Positions 5,674-11,497 of a stretch of DNA of 11,497 bases are shown here, in pieces. Numbering within the stretch: position 1 is the stretch's first letter; the number at the start of each line of letters is the position of its first letter. The translations under genes were made by a program, and so were the position numbers. Origin of the DNA: CAYOYK01 sp964408185 (GTDB lineage: Bacteria > Bacillota > Clostridia > Christensenellales > Aristaeellaceae); the NCBI GenBank assembly GCA_964408185.1, contig CAYOYK010000072.1:1-11497 (forward strand), given 5' to 3'. The notes under the pieces are model-generated. The model made no database searches and had not been told where the DNA came from. It saw only the letters and a list, made by a program, of their open reading frames with translations.

Positions 5674-6582
5674 ATGGATTTTGACGCACTGTCCACCGAG
5701 CAGGTAAACCAACGCAGCAAGCACCTGGACGAGCTCTCTCCCCTTGAAGCCGTGGAGCTGATGAACGAGCTTGACGCGGCGACCGTGGCCGCTGTGGCCG
5801 GAGCCAAGAACGAGCTGGCGCAGGCCGTGGAGGCCGTCAGCGAGCGGCTGGCGCGCGGCGGGCGGCTGGTCTACTGCGGCGCGGGGACCAGCGGCCGCTT
5901 GGGCGTGCTGGACGCCAGCGAGTGCCCCCCGACATTTGGCACCGATCCCGCCATGGTGGTGGGCGTCATTGCGGGGGGAGACCGCGCGCTCCGCTTTGCG
6001 GTGGAGGGCGCGGAGGACAGCCCGGAGCTGGGCGCGGCCGATATGTCCGCCCTTGCGCTGGGCGAGAGCGACGCGCTGGTCGCCATCAGCGCCAGCGGCT
6101 ACGCGCCCTATTGCGTCGGCGCGCTGGATGAGGCCCGCAGGCGCGGCGCTTACGCCATTGCGCTGAGCTGCAACGCCGAGCCCGTGACCGGCGGCCATGC
6201 CGACCTGAGCATCTGTCTGCTGACCGGGCCGGAGATCCTTTCCGGCTCCACGCGGCTCAAGGCGGGTACGGCCACCAAAATGGCCCTCAATATGCTCACC
6301 ACCCTCTCCATGGTGCGGCTGGGCAAGGCGTACCAGAACCTGATGGTGGATATGCAGCCCAGCAACCAGAAGCTGCGCGACCGGGCCGTGCGCATCGTGC
6401 GCAACGCCCTGCCGGAGGGAACCTCACGCGAGACTGCCGAGGCCCTGCTCACGCAGGCGGACGGCGACGTAAAGGCCGCCATCGTGCACGGGCTCACCAA
6501 CCAGCCCGTCGAGGCGTGCAAGGCGGCGCTCCAACAGAACGGCGGCTTTGTGCGCAAGGCGGCCGCCGCGCTGCAAGGCTGA
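5674..6582 (+). CDS. murQ: N-acetylmuramic acid 6-phosphate etherase
   Basis: MurQ splits the lactyl ether of MurNAc-6-phosphate to give GlcNAc-6-phosphate and D-lactate in the cytoplasm. The 302-residue length is normal for the family. The SIS domain shows YCGAGTSGRLGVLDASECPPTF (67-88), VEGAEDS (110-116), ISASGYAPY (138-146) and the family hallmark GPEILSGSTRLKAGTATK (185-202), followed by NLMVDMQPSNQKL (222-234). The catalytic glutamates known from E. coli MurQ correspond to Glu83 (in SECPPT) and Glu114 (in GAEDS); both are present. ATG 5674 is chosen because CGGAGG lies 8 nt upstream; earlier in-frame TTG/ATG codons at 5644 and 5650 would sit at the transcription start. It is the first gene of the murQ-MATE-namZ-kinase operon. 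Confidence 0.96.
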   Translation: MDFDALSTEQVNQRSKHLDELSPLEAVELMNELDAATVAAVAGAKNELAQAVEAVSERLARGGRLVYCGAGTSGRLGVLDASECPPTFGTDPAMVVGVIAGGDRALRFAVEGAEDSPELGAADMSALALGESDALVAISASGYAPYCVGALDEARRRGAYAIALSCNAEPVTGGHADLSICLLTGPEILSGSTRLKAGTATKMALNMLTTLSMVRLGKAYQNLMVDMQPSNQKLRDRAVRIVRNALPEGTSRETAEALLTQADGDVKAAIVHGLTNQPVEACKAALQQNGGFVRKAAAALQG

Positions 6583-6628
6583 AGCCGGGTACCACCCTCC
6601 CCAACAAGACGGAAGCGAAGGTGCAACC

Positions 6629-8083
6629 ATGAACAGCACATCCGGCAAAGGCTCAGGCCGCGTTCACCAATGGCTGGAAAAGCGCTTTGCCAGCGATCAG
6701 TTCAGCTATAAGGCAATCTGGCAGATGTTCTTCCCGTTGATCTTCGACCAGCTTTTTGTTTACGGCATTGGCATCTTAAGCACCTCGATGGTCTCCAGCT
6801 CCGGCGAGGAGGCCATGGCCGCCGTGAGCATGGTCGGCTCGCTGGGCTTTTTGGTCACCGCGATCTTCTCGTCACTGGCGTCGGGCGGGACCATCGTGGT
6901 CGCCCGCGCCGTGGGAAGCCGCGATCCCGTGCGCGTGCGCAAGGCGACCGCCCAGACCATCAGCGTCACGTTTTTGGCCTCGGCCATCAGCACGCTGGTG
7001 TTTGTGATTTTTTCAAAGGATCTGGTGCAGACGCTCTATCCGGACGCCACGGAAAACGTGCGTGCGTACGCGATTGATTACCTCAGGATGATGAGCCTGA
7101 GCTACATGCCGTTCGCCATTTTCAACTCGATTTTCTACGTGTTCCGCGGGCTGGGGGACAGCAAAAGCAGCCTGATCCTTACAATCATTATCAACGGCGC
7201 GCACCTGATGTTCACGTTCTGGTTCATCAACGGCCTGCACATGGGCGTTACGGGCTCCGCGCTGAGCTATGTGGTCGCCCGTACCCTTGGCGCGGCGGTC
7301 GCCGTGCTGTGGCTGTTTAAAATCAGCAACCGCGTGCGCGTGCGGTTTTCCGATTTGTTCCACTTGAGCGGGGATATCATCAAGCCCATCTTTCAGCTGG
7401 GGCTGCCGCTGGCGCTGGAGCAGGTGCTGTTTCAGGCCGGGGGCGTGCTGAGCTCGTCCTACATCGCCAGCTTGGATACGCACATCATCGCCGCCAACGG
7501 CATCGCCGGCTCCGCGTTCAACCTGTTCCTGACAACGGCCTTTGCGTTGATGAACACCGCGGCGACCATCTGCGGTCAGTGCGTGGGCGCGAGGCGCTTC
7601 GATCTGGTGCGCAAGTACGCCAAGAGCTTTGTCACGGCCGGACGCTTTGTCATTGCCGCAACAGTCCTGATCGTTGCGCCCCTCATGCCGCTGGTGCTCC
7701 AGCTCTATCACCCCTCCGCCGAGGCCCTGCCGCAGATCTATACCGCGCTGCTGATCGGCGTGCTGCCGCTGCCCTTCCTGTGGCCGGATAGCAACATACT
7801 GTCCGCGTCCATCCGCACGGCGGGCGACGTGACGTACACCACCGTCGTCAGCCTGATTGCCATGTGGACCTGCCGCGTGGGCGTGGGCTACGTGCTGGCG
7901 ATCCCGTGCGGGCTGGGCATCGCGGGCGTGTGGCTGGGAATGATCAGCGAATGGCTGGTGCGCGCCATTGTGTGGCGCATGCGGCTGCGCGGCGATGAAT
8001 GGATCAAGGTCAAGCCGGACGAGCTTGCGCCGGCAACGGCAAACGGCGCTCCTACTGATACGGAGACGGAGGAAAACAAATGA
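6629..8083 (+). CDS. MATE-family (MOP superfamily) membrane transporter
   Basis: This is a polytopic inner-membrane protein of 484 residues with about twelve hydrophobic segments, a hydrophilic N terminus (1-28) and a hydrophilic tail rich in Thr and Glu. It has the two-fold MATE layout: repeat 1 includes VARAVGSRDP (91-100) and YVFRGLGDSKSSL (170-182); repeat 2 includes ATICGQCVGARR (312-323) and the matching SASIRTAGDVTYTT (392-405). Most MATE proteins export drugs or metabolites by cation antiport, and relatives in the MOP superfamily flip lipid-linked sugars (MurJ, Wzx). Its place between murQ and the NamZ gene, with a 4-bp ATGA overlap to NamZ, indicates a role tied to peptidoglycan amino sugars. 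Whether it imports a muramyl sugar or exports a by-product cannot be read from sequence. The start at 6629 has GAAGGTG 5 nt upstream and lies 46 nt after murQ. Confidence 0.88.
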   Translation: MNSTSGKGSGRVHQWLEKRFASDQFSYKAIWQMFFPLIFDQLFVYGIGILSTSMVSSSGEEAMAAVSMVGSLGFLVTAIFSSLASGGTIVVARAVGSRDPVRVRKATAQTISVTFLASAISTLVFVIFSKDLVQTLYPDATENVRAYAIDYLRMMSLSYMPFAIFNSIFYVFRGLGDSKSSLILTIIINGAHLMFTFWFINGLHMGVTGSALSYVVARTLGAAVAVLWLFKISNRVRVRFSDLFHLSGDIIKPIFQLGLPLALEQVLFQAGGVLSSSYIASLDTHIIAANGIAGSAFNLFLTTAFALMNTAATICGQCVGARRFDLVRKYAKSFVTAGRFVIAATVLIVAPLMPLVLQLYHPSAEALPQIYTALLIGVLPLPFLWPDSNILSASIRTAGDVTYTTVVSLIAMWTCRVGVGYVLAIPCGLGIAGVWLGMISEWLVRAIVWRMRLRGDEWIKVKPDELAPATANGAPTDTETEENK

Positions 8084-9237
8084 AGAATCAAGCGCATGTG
8101 CTCTGCGGGCTCGATCGTCTGGAGCTGGCCGATGGCAAACTGAAGGGCCGCCGCGTCGGCCTGATGACCAACCCCACGGGCGTGGATCATCAGCTGCGCT
8201 CCGGCATCGATATCATCGCGGAGAGGTACAACCTGACGGGGCTCTTTGCCTGCGAGCATGGCATTCGCGGCGATATTCAGGCGGGCGAGGCGGTATCCGC
8301 CTACACCGACCCCGATACCGGCGTGCCCGTGTACAGCACCTACGGCGGCGACGGCCGTCTCAAGCCCGATATGCTGGATACGTTTGACGTGCTTGTGGTT
8401 GATTTGCAGGATGTGGGCGCGCGGTTTTACACGTTCCTGTACTCGCTCAGCTTCGCCATGGAGGAATGCGCCAAGGCGGGCAAAAGCGTGGTGGTGCTCG
8501 ATCGGCTGAACCCCATCGGCGGCGAGCGGATAGAGGGCACGCTGCTGGACGAGCGGCTGGCCTCGTTTGTGGGCATGTATGCGCTGCCCACGCGCTACGG
8601 GCTGACCATCGGCGAGTACGCCCTGTGGGTGAAGGCCCACCTGCGCTTGGAGCTGGATTTGACCGTCGTGCCGCTTGCGGGCTGGCGGCGCTGGATGTAT
8701 CTGGACGATACGGACGCGCCGTGGGTGGCTCCGTCGCCCAACTGCGCCACGCTCAACGCCGCGCTGGTCTACACGGGCACCTGCGTCTTTGAGGGAACCA
8801 ACGTCAGCGAGGGCCGCGGCACGACGCTGCCGTTTGAGCTGATCGGAGCGCCGTACATCAACGCGGGCGCGCTGGAGCGCCGCATGGCGGAGCACCGCCT
8901 GCCGGGCGTACACTATCGCCGCTGCGCGTTTACGCCGCAGTTCAACAAGCACGCGGGGCAGCTCTGCCACGGCGTGCAGCTGCACATCACGGATCGCCGC
9001 TCGGCCGACGCGTTTCTGGCCGGACTGCTGCTGCTGGAGGAGATCCGCGCGCAATGCCCGAATGACTTTGCGTGGATCACGCCGGGCGCGGAGCACCTCA
9101 GCCGCCTGCTGGGCGACGACGCCTTCGCGGCCGGGCGGCTGGACGCCCGCGCGCTGGAGGAGGCGCATCGGCCGGCCCTGCGCGGCTTCGCGCGGGAGGC
9201 GGAGGCCTTTTATCTATATCGCAATACGGAGGAATGA
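8080..9237 (+). CDS. namZ: DUF1343/NamZ-type exo-beta-N-acetylmuramidase (GH171), no signal peptide
   Basis: NamZ (YbbC in Bacillus subtilis) removes non-reducing-end MurNAc residues from peptidoglycan fragments, acting on MurNAc-GlcNAc. The 385-residue protein matches the DUF1343 family throughout: RRVGLMTNPTGVD (24-36), LFACEHGIRGDIQAG (55-69) with the conserved Glu59 and His60, VDLQDVGARFYTF (107-119), DRLNPIGG (141-148), RYGLTIGEYA (172-181), PSPN (218-221), FEGTNVSEGRGTTLPFE (237-253) and GQLCHGVQLHI (293-303). Unlike the secreted B. subtilis enzyme, this one starts directly at the catalytic domain with the polar stretch MKNQAHVLCG and has no hydrophobic leader, so it is predicted to be cytoplasmic. 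The start is firm: GGAGG lies about 8 nt before ATG 8080, which overlaps the transporter stop codon by 4 bp. The kinase gene follows after 2 bp. Confidence 0.92.
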   Translation: MKNQAHVLCGLDRLELADGKLKGRRVGLMTNPTGVDHQLRSGIDIIAERYNLTGLFACEHGIRGDIQAGEAVSAYTDPDTGVPVYSTYGGDGRLKPDMLDTFDVLVVDLQDVGARFYTFLYSLSFAMEECAKAGKSVVVLDRLNPIGGERIEGTLLDERLASFVGMYALPTRYGLTIGEYALWVKAHLRLELDLTVVPLAGWRRWMYLDDTDAPWVAPSPNCATLNAALVYTGTCVFEGTNVSEGRGTTLPFELIGAPYINAGALERRMAEHRLPGVHYRRCAFTPQFNKHAGQLCHGVQLHITDRRSADAFLAGLLLLEEIRAQCPNDFAWITPGAEHLSRLLGDDAFAAGRLDARALEEAHRPALRGFAREAEAFYLYRNTEE

Positions 9238-9239
9238 GC

Positions 9240-10178
9240 ATGCTCATCGCCATTGACGGCGGCGGAACCAAAACGGAGGCCCTGCTGGTCGCGCGGGACG
9301 GAGAGGTGCGCGCGCGTGCCCTCGGCGGCCCGACCAACCTCAACTCCGTGGGCGCGGAGACCGCCTGTGACGAGCTGCGCGCCCTGCTGGAAAAGCTGAC
9401 GGAGAGCAGCGGCGGCTGTCGGGTGCCCTACGCGGCGGTGTTTGCCGGGCTGTCCGGCGCGGGCCGCGAGAGCGCCCGCACGCAGTTTGAGCAGATGCTG
9501 GTGCACCTGCTTCCCCACACGGTCAAGCAGCGCGTGGACAGCGACCTGCTGGGCGCGCTGTCCAGCGGCGCAGGCACGGCGGACGGCGCGGTGATCATTG
9601 CGGGCACGGGCTCGTCCACGCTGGTGCGGCAGGGCGCGAGCCGCTGGCAGATCGGCGGCTGGGGCCACCTGATCGACGACGCGGGCGGCGGGTTTGATAT
9701 TGGCAGTCGCGGCCTCAAGGCGGTTTTGCGCGCCTTTGACGGCCGGGGCGAGCCGACCGCGCTGACCGGGCTGATGGAGGCAAGGCTCGGCATGCCTGTC
9801 AGCGAGGCCATCCCCGTGCTGTACGCGGGCGGCAAGCAGATGATCGCCGGGCTGGCGCGCCTTGTGCTGGAGGCGGAGGACGATCCGGTGGCCTGCCGCA
9901 TCATCGCCGAGGAGGCAGACGAGCTGGCTGGCATGGCGCGCGCGGCGGCCGATCATTTCAGCGGCGAGTGTCCCATTGTGATGGCGGGCAGCATTTGGCG
10001 CAACGACCGTCTGCGCAGGCTGACGCAGTCCGCCGCGCCGGAGACCGTGCGCTGGATATCGCCCGTCCAGCCGCCTGTGTACGGCTGCGCGGTGGAGGCT
10101 GCCTGCGACGCGGGCGCAACGCCGGACGAGGCGTTTGAGCAGCGCTTCGCGCGAAGCTACGCGGAGCAGGCCATATAA
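9240..10178 (+). CDS. BadF/BadG/BcrA-family amino-sugar kinase, probably MurNAc/GlcNAc kinase (MurK-like)
   Basis: This belongs to the ASKHA kinase group and is predicted to phosphorylate MurNAc and/or GlcNAc at position 6 with ATP. The 312-residue protein has the phosphate-1 loop AIDGGGTKTEA (4-14), a substrate-side VDSDLLGAL (99-107), the phosphate-2 loop VIIAGTGSS (118-126), the family signature GGWGHLIDDAGGGFDIG (139-155) and the adenosine-site MAGSIWRND (248-256). Clostridium acetobutylicum MurK, which accepts both sugars, belongs to this family. Position after namZ and with murQ makes MurNAc the most likely substrate. Start 9240 is chosen: GGAGG is 7 nt upstream, whereas ATG 9234 is only 1 nt from it. 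The frame stays open further upstream but only over namZ. It is the last gene of the operon, and a terminator follows 22 nt later. Confidence 0.88.
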   Translation: MLIAIDGGGTKTEALLVARDGEVRARALGGPTNLNSVGAETACDELRALLEKLTESSGGCRVPYAAVFAGLSGAGRESARTQFEQMLVHLLPHTVKQRVDSDLLGALSSGAGTADGAVIIAGTGSSTLVRQGASRWQIGGWGHLIDDAGGGFDIGSRGLKAVLRAFDGRGEPTALTGLMEARLGMPVSEAIPVLYAGGKQMIAGLARLVLEAEDDPVACRIIAEEADELAGMARAAADHFSGECPIVMAGSIWRNDRLRRLTQSAAPETVRWISPVQPPVYGCAVEAACDAGATPDEAFEQRFARSYAEQAI

Positions 10179-10199
10179 GACTTGTGTGTAGATGCGACG

Positions 10200-10230
10200 A
10201 AAAAGCGCGCGGGATAGGCCGCGCGCTTTT
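10200..10230. terminator. Bidirectional terminator between the convergent kinase and nagB genes
   Basis: Arms AAAAGCGCGCGG (10201-10212) and CCGCGCGCTTTT (10219-10230) form a 12-bp perfect stem around a 6-nt loop. The plus strand ends in TTTT and the minus strand in TTTTT, so it can serve the murQ operon and nagB. Confidence 0.9.
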
Positions 10231-10292
10231 CCGTTGGAAAGAGGGATAGGGAGGGAACCGGACAAAGCGGTTCAAACCGCTTTAGATCGGGC

Positions 10293-11009
10293 TTAGAGCA
10301 GCGAGGCCGCCTCTTTGTCCAGCAGAATGGTGGCGCTGGGGTGGAGCTGCAGGATGGAGGCGGGCACGTGCGGGTCGATAGGGCCGCGAACCGTATCATA
10401 GACAGCCTGCGCCTTGGACTTGCCCGTGGCGATGAGCACGATGGACGCGCTGGCCATGATGTTGCTTGTCCCCATGCTGATGGCGTGGCGAGGCACATCG
10501 TCAACGCTGTCGAAGAAACGGCTGTTGGCTTGGATGGTACTCTCGGTCAGGGCAACGATGTGCGTGCCGCAGCTAAACGCGTCGGCGGGCTCGTTAAAGC
10601 CGATGTGACCGTTGCCGCCGATGCCGAGGAGCTGCAGGTCTATGCCGCCCGCCGCCGCGATGCTCGCGTCGTACTCCTTGCCCGCGTTGGCCCCGGTATC
10701 GGCGGGAATGTGGATGTTTTCTTTTTTGATGTTCACATGGGAGAACAGGTTCTCCTGCATAAAGCGGTGGTAGCTGCACGGATGATCCAGCGCAATGCCG
10801 CAGTATTCGTCCAAGTTAAAGGTGACCACCTCGGAGAAATCCAGCAGGCCCTGCTTGTGAAAGGCAACCAAGTCGGCATAGCAGGGGATAGGGGTAGAGC
10901 CTGTGGCCAGCCCCAGCACGCTATTCGGTTTTCTGGTCAGCTGCGCCGCAAACAGAAATGCCGCCGCACGGCAAGCCTGTTGTTCTCCGTCATACACATG
11001 AACCCTCAT
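10293..11009 (-). CDS. nagB: Glucosamine-6-phosphate deaminase
   Basis: NagB converts glucosamine-6-phosphate to fructose-6-phosphate and ammonia, the step that feeds amino sugars into glycolysis. The 238-residue protein is typical of the shorter Gram-positive form. It shows LGLATGSTP (32-40), FNLDEYCG (64-71) with the catalytic Asp67, and LLGIGGNGHIGFNEP (127-141) with Asn133, His135 and Glu140 at the other active-site positions (Asn at the position of E. coli Asp141 is common in Gram-positive NagB). The C-terminal lid region follows ATGKSKAQAV (194-203). Start 11009 is set by GGAGGG 6 nt upstream; ATG 11015 directly abuts that site. The gene faces the murQ operon and shares its terminator. 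It has its own promoter and upstream AT-rich control region. No nagA is present in the window. Confidence 0.96.
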   Translation of the reverse strand: MRVHVYDGEQQACRAAAFLFAAQLTRKPNSVLGLATGSTPIPCYADLVAFHKQGLLDFSEVVTFNLDEYCGIALDHPCSYHRFMQENLFSHVNIKKENIHIPADTGANAGKEYDASIAAAGGIDLQLLGIGGNGHIGFNEPADAFSCGTHIVALTESTIQANSRFFDSVDDVPRHAISMGTSNIMASASIVLIATGKSKAQAVYDTVRGPIDPHVPASILQLHPSATILLDKEAASLL

Positions 11010-11059
11010 GATCATCCCTCCGACGTTGATATATTCAGGTATCGAATCTTTTCTAACAA

Positions 11060-11088
11060 AGTGTAACACACTTTTGCGCCGTTGGCAA
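11060..11088 (-). promoter_or_regulatory. Predicted nagB promoter
   Basis: The minus strand reads -35 TTGCCA (11083-11088), a 17-nt spacer and -10 TACACT (11060-11065) with an upstream TGn (extended -10). The start would be near 11053, giving a leader of about 43 nt. Confidence 0.75.
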
Positions 11089-11125
11089 GACGTATTGTGT
11101 AAAGAAGCTACATAATCAACAACGA

Positions 11126-11161
11126 AATACAAAAATGTATTACAATACAAAAAACAATACA
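11126..11161. promoter_or_regulatory. AT-rich palindrome cluster upstream of nagB
   Basis: The palindrome TGTATTACAATACA (11136-11149; arms TGTATT/AATACA) is flanked by two more AATACA half-sites (11126-11131 and 11156-11161), all in A-rich DNA that contrasts with the surrounding GC-rich sequence. It starts about 40 bp upstream of the nagB -35. It could bind a GntR/HutC-type regulator (many use GT..TA..AC sites) or act as an UP-like element. Confidence 0.4.
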
Positions 11162-11166
11162 AGTAC

Positions 11167-11180
11167 TCAAAGCGGTTACA
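11167..11180. promoter_or_regulatory. cre-like site (CcpA catabolite control candidate)
   Basis: TCAAAGCGGTTACA matches the Gram-positive cre consensus TGWAANCGNTNWCA at every position but the second. It lies roughly 115-125 bp upstream of the predicted nagB transcription start. Distance makes direct repression uncertain. Confidence 0.4.
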
Positions 11181-11355
11181 CGGCGGACAAACACGGGCGA
11201 AAACGGCGTAATTACTCTCGCCGCGGGATTCCCGGCGTCCGCAGATCGCGCCCGGTTTGCCTTGCGATGCCGCCGAGGGGAGCCATTCCGCGGAGATCGG
11301 AGCGCGGATGCGCGTCAGGCTGATGATCTTTTCCTTGAATCTTTCGTCAAAGGCA
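11181..11355. other. Intergenic stretch between the nagB control region and tRNA-Leu, no gene seen
   Basis: I see no convincing gene here. A frame continuous with nagB stays open through this stretch, but it also crosses the nagB promoter and the antisense of the tRNA, so it is not credible. A bulged inverted repeat (CGCCGCGGG with CCCGGCG around ATT) is the only structure noticed. Confidence 0.5.
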
Positions 11356-11384
11356 TTGACAAAAAGGCCGCCGTTCGATATAAT
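11356..11384 (+). promoter_or_regulatory. Consensus sigma-A promoter of tRNA-Leu
   Basis: Perfect TTGACA (11356-11361), 17-nt spacer and perfect TATAAT (11379-11384). The predicted start is about 20 nt before the mature tRNA. Confidence 0.9.
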
Positions 11385-11410
11385 CCTTCGTGTTGTCGTC
11401 GGGTTTCTAT

Positions 11411-11495
11411 GCGACCGTGGCGGAATTGGCATACGCGCACGTTTGAGGGGCGTGTCCAGCAATGGGTACGGGTTCAAGTCCCGTCGGTCGCACCA
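11411..11495 (+). tRNA. tRNA-Leu (anticodon GAG)
   Basis: The gene folds as a class II tRNA. Acceptor arms GCGACCG/CGGTCGC pair over 7 bp. The D arm is GCG...CGC. The anticodon stem CACGT/GCGTG closes the loop TTGAGGG, so the anticodon is GAG (reads CUC/CUU). The variable arm has a CCA/TGG stem with a GCAA loop. The T arm ACGGG/CCCGT closes TTCAAGT. Discriminator A is followed by an encoded CCA. Confidence 0.96.
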
Positions 11496-11497
11496 CA

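Noticed and set aside
7888..9168. 426-codon minus-strand open frame opposite the transporter end and namZ
   Set aside because: It is antisense to well-supported genes, with the low-complexity composition of a shadow frame.
9072..9239. Upstream start for the kinase gene
   Set aside because: It would overlap namZ heavily and adds an Arg/Gly/Ala-rich stretch with no homology; GGAGG before ATG 9240 fixes the start.
9210..10265. 351-codon minus-strand open frame opposite the kinase
   Set aside because: It runs against a kinase with complete motifs and crosses the bidirectional terminator.
11010..11477. N-terminal extension of nagB (394-residue version) reading through the upstream region
   Set aside because: The extension crosses a clear nagB promoter, an AT-rich control region and the antisense of tRNA-Leu. 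NagB proteins of normal length start at 11009 behind a strong ribosome site.
11411..11495. tRNA-Leu as an integration (att) site
   Set aside because: No integrase, no repeated tRNA 3' end and no foreign-looking genes are present in the window.

Overview
The window is GC-rich chromosomal DNA from a Gram-positive bacterium, most likely a Bacillota/Clostridia-type anaerobe. Supporting signs are strong GGAGG-type ribosome binding sites, near-consensus sigma-A promoters, a clostridial-looking SecA, a tRNA-Leu gene with an encoded CCA end, and a cre-like (CcpA-type) site. The family or genus cannot be fixed from the sequence alone. There is no phage, plasmid, CRISPR or transposase gene.

Left part (1-5512, all genes on the minus strand, read right to left): a tandem-GNAT acetyltransferase (4523-5512), a hairpin-rich intergenic element bounded by a 19-nt direct repeat (4273-4534), a PIG-L/LmbE-type deacetylase (3561-4250), a GC-rich hairpin region ending in a good Rho-independent terminator (3348-3382), an AMP-forming acyl-CoA synthetase with its own near-consensus promoter (1605-3239), a 52-residue acidic hypothetical protein (1381-1539), and the first 403 codons of secA (cut by the window edge).

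Centre (5674-10178, plus strand): a compact operon murQ - MATE-family transporter - DUF1343/NamZ-type exo-N-acetylmuramidase - BadF/BadG-type amino-sugar kinase, starting from a divergent promoter region shared with the GNAT gene and closed by a bidirectional terminator at 10200-10230. The transporter and NamZ genes overlap by 4 bp, and NamZ and the kinase are 2 bp apart. Right part: convergent nagB (10293-11009, minus), its promoter and AT-rich upstream region with palindromes and a cre-like site, then tRNA-Leu(GAG) with a consensus promoter (11356-11495).

Read together, the genes outline a cytoplasmic route for salvage of peptidoglycan amino sugars. NamZ releases MurNAc from a MurNAc-terminated fragment, the kinase makes MurNAc-6-phosphate, MurQ removes the lactyl ether to give GlcNAc-6-phosphate, and NagB converts glucosamine-6-phosphate to fructose-6-phosphate. 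Three things are unusual. NamZ has no signal peptide. The only transporter in the operon is a MATE/MOP-superfamily protein rather than a PTS or ABC importer. No NagA is present, while a PIG-L deacetylase lacking the usual catalytic-base Asp and a double-GNAT protein are encoded divergently next door. The metabolic assignments rest on recognised families; the transport role, the cytosolic location of the NamZ step and the PIG-L/GNAT link are inference.
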